Shown here piece by piece: positions 38,401 to 51,025 of a DNA stretch of 64,000 bases (the stretch's first letter is position 1; each line of letters begins with the position of its first letter). The stretch comes from Pelargonium tetragonum (lineage: Eukaryota; Streptophyta; Magnoliopsida; Geraniales; Geraniaceae), in assembly GCA_036897445.1 (NCBI GenBank), contig JAYMTL010000057.1:1-64000 (forward strand). The letters are read 5' to 3'. Under the pieces are notes generated by a model. That model had not been told where the DNA came from and ran no database searches. It was given only the letters and a program-made list of their open reading frames with translations. The translations under genes were made by a program, and so were the position numbers.

Positions 38401-41356
38401 CTCCAAATAGACTTAATTCTTGAACCCGAGTATTCTTTGGGACAGTAAACCCAGGCAGGCAATTTATATAGTCTACTCTAAGAGAAGAAAGAGAAAGATT
38501 GATTGTATCTAAGCTTTTCTTTTTGACAATAATGAAGATAGGTAAACACTGAAGTTAGAGTAATTGAACTATGTGACGCTTTTATGTCTGGTAAAATTTA
38601 ACGTGAAAAATAGGCAATAGATGAGCCTTGTGTACGATAGCACTTAGTAACTTACTTATATATTAGACACTAAGTTTCCTTCCTTATTTTTTTAGTAACA
38701 GGTAAGTAAATCTTTATACTTTATATAAGTGATTTTCATCCCCTTGTTTTGTTTGTAGCTCCATAATATATAAAGGGTGCTGAATTCTCTACACAATTTT
38801 AGAATTAATAAGAAGGTGCCCTGTAAAGTAGTTTCAATCTACAACTAGGAGGTTTCAATCATAGGGCATAGCTGTAGTGGGACTCCTTTATCTAATGGAT
38901 ACCCTTTAAGTACTAGACTAATAAGTACATTATTAATCTAAAATGACTACCAAAATAGTATAATAGAGAATATACTGGGTATAACTCCCCCTAGGATAGG
39001 GAATACAACACTAGCTACAGCAACGAATATAAAGAGTAAGGATCTTATTTGTGTTTCCGTATTCGGAAGATTTGGAATATAGAAAGGAAGACCTAGCTTC
39101 TGTTTAGGAAAGCCCCTAGAAAAGTCCCCGGGTTGGGAACGCTGTCTTTCTTCAAGATCGGCTCAGCTTACTCTTAATTTGTTGCCACTAAAAAGAGCGA
39201 TGCGATCAAAATTCTGAAAAATATGCCTATAATAGGCAGCTTAAAAAAGAAAAAAGGGCCCGTCAAGGAAAGATAAAATGCCTTTTTAATTAGAGTAGTG
39301 CTTTTCTAAGAGTGATTTTTTATCCAAGATTTAGTACTAAACCTCCAAGTTTAAGAACTTTTTGGGGATAAGATAAAGCGCCTTTTCATAAGATTCTTGT
39401 TAGCTTATTAGTACAGTTTTTTTATGCAAGTTTTAGCCTTTTCTGAACAAGCTAGAATTTCTTAAGAACCCCAGAGGGACTCCTTGTTGAAAATGACTCC
39501 CAACAGATTGGCTAATAGAAGGGTATCTTTTTTTTAAAACTAACTGCATTAGCTTTACCGCCCTTTCTTTTACTTCAACAGGAGGAGACCCCCTCTTTAA
39601 CTTATACTTATAACTGTACTTTAATTCTCAAGATTTTAGGCCCCTATACAGTTTCCCCCCTTTTTATCTTTCTAGGCGGTTAATAAAAACGAAAAGCGCG
39701 GGCATGAAAAAGTTTATATCTCTGTCATTTCTTGTTCTGACTAGAACAAGTAAGCCAGGTAAACTTTTTAGATTAGATTCGGAACTAGAAAGCTGAAGAA
39801 AGAGGTATTCTTTTAAAACTTGATGTGACCTACTAACTGCTTCAACTTTAAAACCTTCTAGAACCAAGGGCTACCCTTAAAAATGACACTTTCTAGTAAG
39901 GAATTAAAAAATTTTTATAACTTAGACTGGTTTTTTCTATACTGGAACTTCACCTCCCTTTTTGACTATCTTACTGAAACTAAACAGAGATTAATCTTTA
40001 AAGGGAAGTAGACCTTGTATTTTCTTATTTTACTACTCAGAGTTCCTATAAGCGACTAAACTATACTAAAATTCCTGCCTTTAAATACCCCTTATTCTAG
40101 AGACTGCCTCTACAAAGTTTAGCCTTCCTTTTACCTATTCCTAAAAGGCCTGCTCCAGGCTTCATTTTCTAAAAACTCGCACTTAAAAAATTCTCGATCC
40201 CTGAAAAGTTTGTTCCCTCCCTACCGACAAAGACAAAGTACAACGAGGAATACATCTTAGCTTAGACAATAAAACAAATAAAACAATAACCTATTTAAAC
40301 TTCCATTCCTATCCTAACTAATAATAACCAATATAAACACACTAATAAGGGAAAGATTATTAACAAGTAACTTTCCTATTAGTTAAAAAGCTTCAGAATA
40401 CAAAGGAAAACACTAGATTTGTACAAAAACAAGCAGAACTCGAAAGGCTTATAAACTCAGAATAACATACTTAATAGCAAAAAAAAGAGTCCGGATTTTT
40501 TACTTATCAAAATTCGGGAGTTTACAGCTATCCTTTTAAATTATGATACAGAATAGAGTGGATATTTTTGCTATCCCTCCAAAACCCCATCAGGTTAAGT
40601 TAAATATATTTCAGGGATTTTTGTACGAAACCTTTTATAATGGCAAGAGGGGGATATAAGAGTTAGTAAAAATCTTCCTAGGACGATCCGAAAAACTTCC
40701 TCAACTCTTAAGTATTTAAGTACTAGAAAACCCTTAAACCTAACTATTGACCACCTGATCCATCATAGAATAACACTCCGCAGTGAAAGCTTCGTGAAAC
40801 TTTAAAATTAAGAGTTAAAAGTTGGGAGTAGCTTCAAGGAGACTAAACTTGAGTCATTATAGTCTATTATAAAAATTCCGGAGGTGCTATCTCTAACGGA
40901 GTAGGAGGGTTTATAGACAGTGATACGTTAAGAATAATACAGGTTACAGGTATCGAAGATAAGGATATTAAGCACAACTTTGTGAGATATAATACAACTT
41001 CCCGAAGGGTCATGCTAGCGAGTCCTCTTTAGCCCTTGCAAAGTATGCTGAAGTAGGAATTCCTTCTGTGGAATAAGTCCACTGTTTAGTATAACTTTTA
41101 GAGTCTTCCTTTGTATTACATTGGCACTGGAAGTATACTTTTTAATACCCAGCACTCATGTAAAATCTTCACTTTATTATACCCTCATTAGCATTATCCA
41201 TTCTTAAAGAGTATTGTCCGGAACAAAAAAAGAGGTATTCTACTTACTTAACTTAATTCTAGCTAGAAAGCTTTTGTGCTAGACACTTCTATTTGTATAG
41301 TAGATGCTTAGCCAGTTCATGATTTATAGTAGGAATATTCCTTTATTTTATACTAA
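35424..41356. other. gene-free AT-rich stretch
   Basis: No gene is supported. At 38363-38372 there is an exact GGTTCAAATC T-arm word with no other recognisable tRNA part apart from a doubtful CTGATTAATC anticodon-like loop upstream. The frame at 39664-39867 (minus) matches no family I know. Confidence 0.45.
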
Positions 41357-41430
41357 GTACTCTTAGTTCAGTTCGGTAGAACGCGGGTCTCCAAAACCCG
41401 ATGCCGTGGGTTCAAATCCTACAGAGCGCG
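41357..41430 (+). tRNA. trnW: tRNA-Trp(CCA), plastid type
   Basis: This is the clearest gene of the AT-rich part. It decodes UGG. The acceptor GTACTCT pairs with AGAGCGC with one T-G wobble and one A-C mismatch. The D-arm is GTTC/GAAC. The anticodon stem CGGGT/ACCCG is fully paired around the loop CTCCAAA (anticodon CCA). The T-stem GTGGG/CCTAC closes with one wobble around TTCAAAT. The sequence is close to plastid tRNA-Trp, which angiosperm mitochondria carry as trnW-cp and use for translation. No 3' CCA is encoded, as usual in plants. Changes from the plastid form in the anticodon stem keep pairing. It stands alone, with no neighbouring gene. It may be functional, or simply younger than the decayed tRNAs around it. 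Confidence 0.9.
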
Positions 41431-44400
41431 TTTCATTTTTTGTCTTGAAAACTTATAACTTAATAAAAAGGGGTCCTAATCCCCCGGCGATGTCTGTATG
41501 TTAAATACAGCCCTAACTCGCGAGAAGATAATAAAGAGGATTTAGTGTTTTGAAATGCTTTTTTTGCAACCTGTTTAGAATACTAATAGGATAAAAAAGA
41601 AAAAGGGGGCTTCTTAGAATCGTGCAATTCCCGCGTGCGAAATCGTTATTAGCAATATACTCTGAATAAGCGCGCAATAAAAAAGAATATTATAAAATGT
41701 ACTAATTTATATCGTTAATAAGGGGCTCCTTCTTTCTAAATGTATGAAAACAGATTTGACAAAAACCATATCCAAATAAAAAGTACTTCCTAATCGAGAG
41801 GAGTTCCTTTAATGAAACCTCTTCCGCTTTAGCTTTATAAAGATAAATTAAAGGTGGGTTTATTAGGCAAACTTATAGAAAGGGCCGGAACAGCATCCTT
41901 ATAATGGCTAATTTGTAGAATAGGCGATAATCCTTATTTATTACTTGATATTGGGTTGTAAAGGGAGACCTAACTTCTTATTTTATACTCCTCCGCGGTA
42001 CTACCCGTCCAAGCTTAATACCCCTGCACTCCTTTGATTAAATACTAACTCCTTTGTCTATTTCTGTGCAAGAATCCTTTAATCTGCTACGTACAATTAC
42101 AAGATTTTTGTTTTTGACTCTGCACTAAGACCTTATCATTATAAAAAAAAGTTCCGTTTTTGCGAGTTCCCAAATTTGAAATTGGGTCGATTAAGAGGTT
42201 TTAAAAGTCTTCCTTAGTTTCACGGGTACGAAATTCCTTACCTATTAAAAAGAGCAAACAAATTGATTATATGTATGCACAACTGCACAAGTTAGGAAAC
42301 CCTAACTCCACCCCATATTCTAAATATGATAAAACTGCTTAGCCACCTATTTATCTTTATCAAGGCTAGATATAAAGAAATTAGAGAGAAAAGTCAAAAC
42401 TGTGAAAGAGTCAAAATAAAAAAGACTTATTACTAAAAAAGGGATTTCTTGGGGGTAATCGAATTCCTCAACTTTAAGAAAAATCCTTAAAACTATATAC
42501 ACGGGTATCAGGTTTCGAAAAAGGAAAGTCTAACTTATTAATAAAGTTAAAAAAGAGTATTAGGAGTCAGCAATAAGCGGGGTATATATAGAAGGCTTTT
42601 CTTAGTACTCTCCCTATCTGATTAAAGTTTCTATTTTTATCGTATTTTTCGTCCTAAACCGAATTATATAGGAAAGATTCACTCTAAATTGGAAAAAAAT
42701 AGAAATTTGAGTACCCGTTCCCTAGGATATATGACATTTCCAAGCAGCTCCTTCTGATCAAGGAGTTCTTGCTTAATGAGCCAGATACGTACCTTTTAAA
42801 CAACTCAAATAAGTCACATAGTATTCCGTCGGCAGTTATTACCTACAATACAAAGTGCCCCTCAGGACTACGAAAAAGTGAAGGAACTTCGCTTTAATAG
42901 GATACTTCTGGGATCAACAACAAGAAAAATATGAGTATCTGAGCGGGATTCTTAGCGCTATAGTTAGTTTCATATGGGGGTATCAATTGAGTAACTAAGT
43001 CTATTTTTTGTTTAAGGTTCAGAGTCGTTCAACTAAGAATCTTAATCTCTTATACTCTAATTATGAAAGCATACCAATAGCATATTTTGACTTTTTTTAA
43101 GAAACTATCCACCAGAAAAGGAGCCTTAAAATCTATTTTATTTCCCTAACATTACACAAAGCAATATAAACTAAACCAGAAATTCTGTACTGTACTTCGT
43201 AAATGCAAAGCAATAAAGAAGAGGTTGGACCTATACACTTCTTCGTAGATAGACTGAAGTTTTATAGGCAGAGCTGGAGTACTCTACTGATATACATTTT
43301 AAAGTTTCTAAAAGAGGCATTTTAAAAAGTCTTAATAAAACTGCTTTACTTTACACGCTCATTCAGGGGACTCTCTACTTACTGGTCCATAATTTTAGTT
43401 ATTTACATTACAGTCATAAAAAGTAATAAGGAAGCATGTTAGGATAAAGAATAAGATAAATAAAGACTAAAGCGGGCTCTTGCAGGAAAATTTTTGTTAC
43501 TACTGATTTTTTTCGGTTAATTAAAATTACTTTTCCAAAAGCTTTCTTATACATATTTATTAGAGACGTTACTCAACTAGAATTATATACGGCTTACTCT
43601 TTACTTAGGAGGAGCCGTGGTAGATACATGAATTGAAAAGTATACTAAAAAAAGATAAGAATCTACTACACTAAGTTTTTCCAATGGAATAGATTAAAAA
43701 GGACTTCAATAGTCAAATCCAGGTACTCATTCATAAGAGACGAAATCCTGCCTAGGAAGGTAAGCAGAATAACTTATATATTATCATTAATGAATTATCC
43801 TTTCTTTCAACCGATAAAAAGTAGGCAATGGAGGATTTGCATACTTTATTCTTTAGCAGGAAACGTAATTAGGATTACTAAGACACAATCTAGTGGAAGA
43901 GGCAATGCCATGATTAGATAGATTAAAACTTTACCTTTTGTCTAACCTACAACTTCTTAATCCCTGCTCTGGTGTTTGTGATTGACAAAAAAGTCTAAAT
44001 AGGAAGCCCTTCCATTTCTATACAAGTCTGTACAAGAGAAGATACCTTAATGAAACTTCAATAGTACAAACTAAACTCTTTTCTTGTTCGATTCTATCAA
44101 GTCCTAAAAGCAGTGCCAGTTATACGGGAAACTTTTAGTACACTTTTTTGTATATGTAAGTTTAAAGTAAAGAAAGGAATCCTATAGGACTCTCTTTGTC
44201 TTGTATTATGTCATGAAAGAAAAAGAAGGAGATATTTGCACTTAGGTTGATGCCTTTCACAGTTAAATTTTGCAGACTCATGCCCCGTCACTGGGCTACG
44301 GGTATCTCTTCTAAAATTATGCTTCGCGCCTAGTTTGCTTCCCAAACGGGCATACGCTAAATCGAGATGGAAACCTTAGTATCTTCTAGAAGTGGATCTT

Positions 44401-44511
44401 ATACTTTTAAGGAAATTTGAGTTTATTATAGTAGTTAAGGTATAAAGTTATAAAATCAAAATTCTAGTCATTCCGTGTAATAAAATTTATAAAATGGAAT
44501 GGGTTACCCTG
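41431..44511. other. gene-free spacer
   Basis: Nothing recognisable. A CTGTATGTTAAATACAG hairpin near 41490 and a GCTCCTT word at 41725 are the only small features. No partner gene for the tRNA-Trp was found downstream. Confidence 0.45.
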
Positions 44512-44570
44512 CGGGGCGGGCTTGGTAGAGTGGATTTGCATGTTAGGAACGCTCCTTCGAGGAAACGCCC
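44512..44570 (+). pseudogene. possible tRNA-Ala(UGC)-like remnant
   Basis: CTTGGTAGAG, then TTTGCATG, resembles the D-arm and anticodon loop of organelle tRNA-Ala (TTGGTAGAGC, CTTTGCACG). The anticodon stem does not pair well and the following GCTCCTTCGAGG does not make a T-arm. The patch is GC-richer than its surroundings (GCGGGGCGGG). Weak call. Confidence 0.2.
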
Positions 44571-47500
44571 AGAGAAAAATCTCGTTGAACATTAAAAAAC
44601 GAAAAGATACCCCCTTAAGTGTACTTTAACGTAAGGCAAGCTTCTAAGGCAGTACCCTTTTTTCATAACCATCGATTAAATCAATGACTAATAAAATGCT
44701 CTATGTAAGCGCTTCTCAAATTAGACAAATAGGTTACTCCATTTATTAAAAACCCGGTTTTGGGAGAGACTTTAGCTAGTAAAAAGTTTAGTCCTTAATT
44801 TATCAAATAGTATTCCTTTTTTTTTAGTGCACCAAGAATTCTGGATCTCGCAATTTAGTATATTAAAACTGCAGTAAAATACACAAAAAGGGGAATAGGA
44901 CATGTTATAGGTCACTAAAAGGCATTTCCTTTGTTCTTTTGCTCGGAGAGTAAGATACAAGGTTTGTTTATTTACATGCTGATATTGATTGAAATTGCGA
45001 GTTTGATAATAGATGTGATATAAAGGAATAGTTATAAGTTAGTCTAGAGCTAGTTACTTTCTACTTTTTTGTACCTGGATTCCTATAAGAGCTGGTGTTT
45101 TAGTGATTGTGTCTTTTAAAGGGTAAATCCTATTTTAAATTTCATAGGAAGTTGTGGGTCATTAATGCGATATAGGGACTCTTGAGTTGTTATAAAGCAC
45201 ATAGTTTTTTCAGGCAATTTAAGTTTTAACTTGTTGATACGCTATTTAAAATAGAAAAGAGCATGCATATAGATTTACAAGGCGCTCCTTGGATCATGTT
45301 TTTATTATCTTAGATTACTCGTGGTTTCTATAACAGAATTAGTATCAAATTGAACAAAACTGAAGGGCTTCCTATTAGTTATAGTTGTACTTCAGAAAAA
45401 CTCTATTTTCCCCATCAGGTCAATACTTTGTATATCACTAGCTTCACGAACTTCCCTTTTTTACTTCAGGGTTGCTTGTGTACTTTCCTTGTTTTCTACA
45501 CCTACATGCCTCTGCAATTCTTGTTATATAGATCAATACCTCCTTACAAAGCTATCGAGCTTCTTCTGCTAAAGAGATTTTTTAAAATTTGCTAACTTTA
45601 GATTAAGAGCCCAGATGGACCTGAGAGGATCCCTAGTTCTAGCTTTCTTTAGAAATTTTTTGTACTCATTAGCAGAGCCCCTTAAATAATATTAGAGCGT
45701 TACTCTAGTTCAAATCATTTTATATCCCCCAACAAAACTAGTTTACTCACTCCTGTAGTTTTTGAGACGAGGCTCTATGTTTTTATGCTAACCGACGTAA
45801 GTATTGCTTTCGTTCTCATTTTCTGGATATTTTATATAAAAAGAGCTACCCAGCTCATATTCAATGAGAGCGTGTCAAGAAACCTCAGTTTTTTTAGGGC
45901 TGGACTTTCGTGTTATGATGTATATTATAAATAATTTAAAGTAGCAGCTCGAAAGTGCTTTCGTGTATATAAGGTAATAGCCCTACTTCCCTAGTAATAA
46001 ATAGCGGGCTTTCTCTTTCAACACAAGCATTCCCGGTTTTAGTCTTCCTATGAGGGACTTCTACTTAGTACACCTTGCTGAATAAGTATTTTGTCTTCTC
46101 TTAACCCATTTTAGCTGAAATTAATTAAAACGGGTACATATGTAACAAAGTAGGAAGGCTTTTAATTATCTAATAACCGGATTACTTCATATTTGCTCAA
46201 AGGTAGAACTTGACTCCATTTACTTAAATTCTTAAACAAGAAAGAGTTTCACTTGACTTCTTTTGAGATTTTAGGCATAGCATACCAGATTCCTAACTAT
46301 ACTTATTCTTACTCATAGCTACACTCTTAGTTATGTTATACCTTTCTGTAGCCCTACTTTGTTAGTCTTCATAGCTGTCTTACTCCTCCGTATCCCTTAT
46401 TGTTTCTTAATACCTGGACTTTCTTAGGCTAGCCCTTGAAAAATTCCCAAATAACTCCAACTTAGAATATAGCTACTAAAGCAGAGTTCAAGTCGCATAA
46501 TATAATAATATAAAGGAAAACTATAGTGAACACAGAGTACACTAGCACGGGAATGTATAAGTTCTAACCTCCAAGATCCACACTTATCAGGTTAAAGTAC
46601 ATCCCTACTCTTTTTTTAACCTAGGCGAGAGACTCCTCAATGCCAGCACTACTTCTGGATTATTCGAGCAAAAGTCAAAACAAAGATATTGAACCTAAGG
46701 AAAAATCTTTATCATTTTATATCTAGATCAAATTCAAGTATAGCAGAATGGGGAGAGGTTATAACCCCTATGGAATTGGGGCTCTTATACCATTTCCTGT
46801 ATTAAATTTTTTTACAATAGCCTAAAAATCTCCTTAACCTGTCAATATAAATCCGAGTCGCTATAGCTAGAAGCTAGAGAATGCAAGCTTTTACTCGGTC
46901 AGTAACTGTTAATGAACCTCCTTGTAAACAGGTCTGTAAAATAGCGCTTAAAACGCGCAAGTACAAAAAATAGCCTTTTTAAACGCCTTTTTATAATGGA
47001 CTTAATTAGTCATACAAAAGGGTTTTTTGAACTAAGCCGGGTCTTAATCGATATTGACTTTGACTGGAATTCTGGATTCTACCCTATTAGCAGAGCTTGA
47101 GTAGTCCAATATATTTCTAGAGATTAAGAGGAGAAACATAAATTTCTTTTAGTCTGCAGCCTAGGATACAAAATAAGTTGCGCCTAAAGAAGAAGCTTTC
47201 CTGAGTATGAGGTCTACTTATCTGCCTGTATATTTTATTTTACAACTGAAGGGGTTTCAATTCTTTTTATACTATAGGAATTCCCTTAAATTACTTATAT
47301 TCATACTGACTTGCCTTAAAACGGGTTACGACTGTTCTGTATTTTCTAAAATAGGATTTTTATAGCTGGGTTATGCTTTCCACCGAACCTTTCATATTAG
47401 AGGGGAAGAAAGCTTCTCTTAATCAGTATATGATATGAGAATTAAGAGGCGTTCTATATTACTTTATAATACCAAACAGTAATTCTTAGAGGCGCTCCGT

Positions 47501-48056
47501 AATATAACGCAAAACTTGTGTTTTTATTCTTTTAGTAAAAAAAAAAGGAACAAATCGCCTGTCATAATATTATATAAACAGGGGTTTACAGTAGCACAAG
47601 TAATTAGGAAAGATATTCATTTTCAACGGGTTCCCTACGGAGAGCCCTCTGTCTCAAACAGGGTGGGTGTCCTTATAATACTTGTAGTTTACTTTAGATT
47701 TTTAAATCTAGTTATAGGCTAAATTTCTTGCAGGAATATTCCTTTTGATTAGGAAACTTCAAACCCTATTGCAATTTACCTCTCAAAATACTGGAACACT
47801 AAATTTAAGACTAATACAACAGCTAAGAAGGGCGGGAATACACTAGGAATCCAAACTTTTTCTAAAAGGATTAACACCACATATAAGTTTCTTTAAGTAA
47901 ACTTAATTTGGAAATAAGATATCTTATAGTTTATAACCCTGCGGTATCGAGTACTAAGGAGCTACTATCGCACTGGCAAAACCCTAGCCCAATTCTCAAA
48001 TATTCCCAATAAAGCTAGTAAAACAATACAGTATAGAGTAAAAAGGAAAGGCAGTA
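44571..48056. other. gene-free spacer with pyrimidine-rich zone
   Basis: Short frames at 44772-44960 (minus), 45350-45595 and 47516-47722 have no recognisable product. About 46.27-46.44 kb is another pyrimidine-rich zone of TAGCT, CTTAC and TCCTCC words, like those near 28, 30.5 and 56.7 kb. Confidence 0.45.
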
Positions 48057-48081
48057 CTAAATTTTCTTAAAGAAAATTTAG
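48057..48081 (+). repeat. near-perfect palindrome, 12-bp arms
   Basis: CTAAATTTTCTT and AAGAAAATTTAG are separated by one base. It could extrude as a cruciform or fold at a transcript's end. It lies 110 bases before the Gly tRNA remnant. Confidence 0.7.
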
Positions 48082-48190
48082 CCTTGTGTGAAGAGATTCT
48101 CTATAAATTATTAAGTAGCTGATAGACCTTAAGACGGGAATCGCTTAGATAGAAACCGACACTTTAGTATAGAAGTATAGACTCTTATTA

Positions 48191-48271
48191 TTAATAGAAT
48201 AGAGTAATGTACTTACTCTCAGCATTCGACGTCAAAAAGCTTAATTTGAGGGTTCAAGTCCTAAAACTTTC
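48191..48271 (+). pseudogene. degraded mitochondrial-type tRNA-Gly(GCC)
   Basis: AATAGAGTAATG, then AGCAT, then TTTGAGGGTTCAAGTCC and CTTTC follow plant mitochondrial tRNA-Gly in order (AATAGCTTAATG, AGCAT, GTTGAGGGTTCAAGTCC, CTTTCC). About ten extra bases lie between AATG and AGCAT in the D-loop, and the anticodon stem-loop (GCCTTGCCAAGGC in the family) is replaced by unrelated sequence. The 17-base agreement over the T-arm is the strongest part. This is a native mitochondrial tRNA, not a plastid import. Confidence 0.5.
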
Positions 48272-48488
48272 TTTTGATACCAGAATTATACTAAATTAAT
48301 AACACCCGGAGCTTGTTGAAATAGCTTTATGTCTTTCGAAATAAGGATCCCTTTTGCTTGGATAGTGCCGGTCAAAGGAGTTTCTTTTCTAAAACTAAAT
48401 AACTTAGAAATTTGAACCATTGGACATCCTTAGAAATATCTTAGAAAGCTCTACTAAACGCTTATTTAGGATCTCCCTTTTTAGTTAA

Positions 48489-48604
48489 GCTTACAAGGGT
48501 TTGAACCAATAACATTCTTGTGAAGGGCTCCTTGCTCTATCTTTTGCGAGATACACTTCCTCGCTTTTAATTGCCAAACGACATGTCTTAGCTATTTGAC
48601 CAGC
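48489..48604 (-). pseudogene. expanded tRNA-like remnant, perhaps Gln
   Basis: On the minus strand AAATAGCTAAG and GGCA resemble the D-arm of mitochondrial tRNA-Gln (ATAGCCAAGTGG, AAGGCA). Some 60 bases on, TTATTGGTTCAAACCCTTGTAA is T-arm-like. The middle holds unrelated sequence including AAGGAGC. Gly and Gln tRNAs are neighbours in some plant mitochondrial genomes, which fits the Gly remnant 220 bases away, but the identity is weak. Confidence 0.25.
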
Positions 48605-50857
48605 AAATAGGGAATTCTACTACATCTAATTAAGAAACTAACCGTTCTATTTAAGTGATTCTATACTCTAAAGTCCTTTTTGCAAGCTGGGTGCTTAATG
48701 TACCCACTTATCCGTTATTTAGTAGTTAAAATTGAATACCTTTTTGTCATGAAATAAAAAGAGCATTTCCCTTTATCATTATGAGACCCTGTTAGTATAG
48801 TAGCTTGGCTTAATAAGAAGTATTCACTTTCTCTAAAAGAAAATAGAGGACACAAAGAGGGAAACCCACCTAATTTGACTTACGCACTGTTTATTCTTCC
48901 AGCGATTACCAAAAAGTATAAGTTCTCCTGGGATCTCCTTGTCGGAACAGAATTTAGACGGACGTTCTATTCTCTTGACCTGTTCCCTATTAAATCTAGA
49001 TAGTCCTTTCTAAGAAGTTAGTAACAGGTATTTACGTATTTTTTAGCTCGACTAGACAACCGTACCGGCTTTACTTCGTGCTCTAAAAGGTTTCCTTTTG
49101 AATGAAAAAGCCGGATTTAATGCGGATATATCTGTTAAGTACTTGAAGTAGTTGGTGTAATATGTATCTAATGAACGACAATTTTGATAATAGTAATAGG
49201 ATAACCTCCGCGTGGATACATACGGACAAGGTTAAAAAGTCTAATATGAAGAAAACGCCTTGGATTTTTCATTGGCGTCCCTTTTTTGTAGGAAATCAAA
49301 AGAGTTTATTCTAACTCTCCTTATTATAACAGAAGCAAACTCGCATCCATTAAATAGGTTACGAAACACTGCGTTGTACCTATCTAGAACACTTCACTTT
49401 TTTTATCGGCCGGCCACCAGAAAACAAAGTTATATGAGTCCCTCCCGAGTAAGGCCTTACCCGGGAATAGTAAAGGATCCTTCCTATTATATTTCCTGCT
49501 TTTTAAATTCGGAATTCAACTTTAAATCTTGGAGTATAAGTTTTAAGGAGAACCTAGTCTAATTGGACAGCCTCCACTTTTTGTTTAGGGATATAACCAT
49601 GTTATAAAAAAATTTCGTAATGGAATCCTGTTACTACCAAGTATAAAAATGAAACCTTTATTACTTTTAAAGCTATTCACTTCTATGAGTATGAGAAGAA
49701 GAGTCCTTTTATTTTAGAGGTATACGCTGCCCCTATCCGGATTATAAAGAGATTCCCTGCCCTGCTTTATTTCGTATTACTTTGTTGTGCTAAGAGTACT
49801 TAGTGTTAAAAAGAGTTAGTAATTACTCTCGAGTAATGAATACAAGTAAGAGTCCTTAAACACAAGAGTTTCGAGATTCTTATAGCAGCGTCAGTTTAGT
49901 ATACTTAATTATTCAGAAAAGCAGTACAAGTATTTAGTTACCTATATTAGACTCTGACCTCGGGGCTCCTGTAAATTACAAGTTTTAGTACATACCTAAC
50001 TAGACTCTTGTATAAAACCCCAAGATTCGGGGTTTCCGTTTCATAGTGGCTCTATTTTGACTCCCAAGGGTTTTCTTGATATTAAGGGTTAGTCGACTCC
50101 GGGTATCTTGACTTAATAAACATTAAGAATTTTCCCGTTTAGTAAAACCCCTGGGAATCCTTGTACATCCTTGGTAAATCAAGGTAAACAAAAGTTAACA
50201 AAAACTCTGTCTAGTTTAGTTAACTGGATTTCTTTTTCTATATGGGGTATAAACTTTTGGAGGGCCCCCGCCCCTTCTTTTAGACTTAAAGAAAATTACT
50301 AAAGCATTTGATACCTTACCAAGAAGGAGCTTGGAGTTAGACCCTTAGAAGTGAAAGGAACATAAACTATAAATATTATGAGTGAGAGGTCATAAAGTGG
50401 ATCATCCATTACTTATAACTTATAATAGAGTTGATAAACATAAGCGGATTTTTATCATCAAGAGTACCCTATTTATTTAAGCCAAAGCTTTAGTAGTTTG
50501 GGCAGAGCTCACTAGAAACTTTTATCCTTTTGAATTCGCACAACTGTCACTTGTTTATATTCCCTAAAAGTCAAACTTGTTTACCCAAAGCACCCCCAGG
50601 TTCTACACTCCTCAGTACTAGAATTAATGTCCGGTTAACCAAGGACTCTCTTCATCAGAGCTTTCAATGCAAAATAAGGAGCGCAACCCAAGCGCGGCTC
50701 AATCTAGTAATAAATAATAATAAAGGGTACTATACATCCTTTAGACTTGACAAATCCCTTTTTAGTCTATAAGCTAGCCTTCTCTGGACGTGTATCCGTG
50801 AATAGGAATGAGCGCCCCCGTTTTATGAACTATTATATGCTAATATAATTGATTGAA
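48605..50857. other. gene-free spacer
   Basis: No gene seen; the 100-codon frame at 49260-49562 starts at TTG and has no family motif. Confidence 0.45.
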
Positions 50858-51025
50858 GCCCTGGTAGTATAAGGGAATACGGCAAAGATAAAACGCTCCC
50901 TCAGTGCCTAACTTTAATAGAACTCTTAGACATTTTTGACTTTAGTTAAATAAGCGACCCTTTTAGAATTTTAAAAGAATTTTTTGTCTGCATTTAACAA
51001 AAAGGAAGGGTCGAGTCCCATGGCA
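50858..51025 (+). pseudogene. split tRNA-like structure with a long insert
   Basis: GCCCTGG at 50858-50864 can pair with CCATGGC at 51018-51024 in six of seven positions. Right after the first strand come TA and a perfect D-arm (GTAT, loop AAGGGA, ATAC). Just before the second strand, GGGTCGAGTCCC resembles a T-arm, but its stem is poor. In between are over 100 AT-rich bases without a clear anticodon arm. It may be a tRNA broken by an insertion, or one with an intron. Its amino acid cannot be assigned. Confidence 0.3.

Noticed and set aside
43616-43622. GAGCCGT, as at the start of a group II intron domain V
   Set aside because: The rest of domain V, its hairpin and the branch-site helix are absent.
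45700-45725. GTTCAAATC after ACTCTA
   Set aside because: No clover-leaf parts around it; a lone nine-base word.
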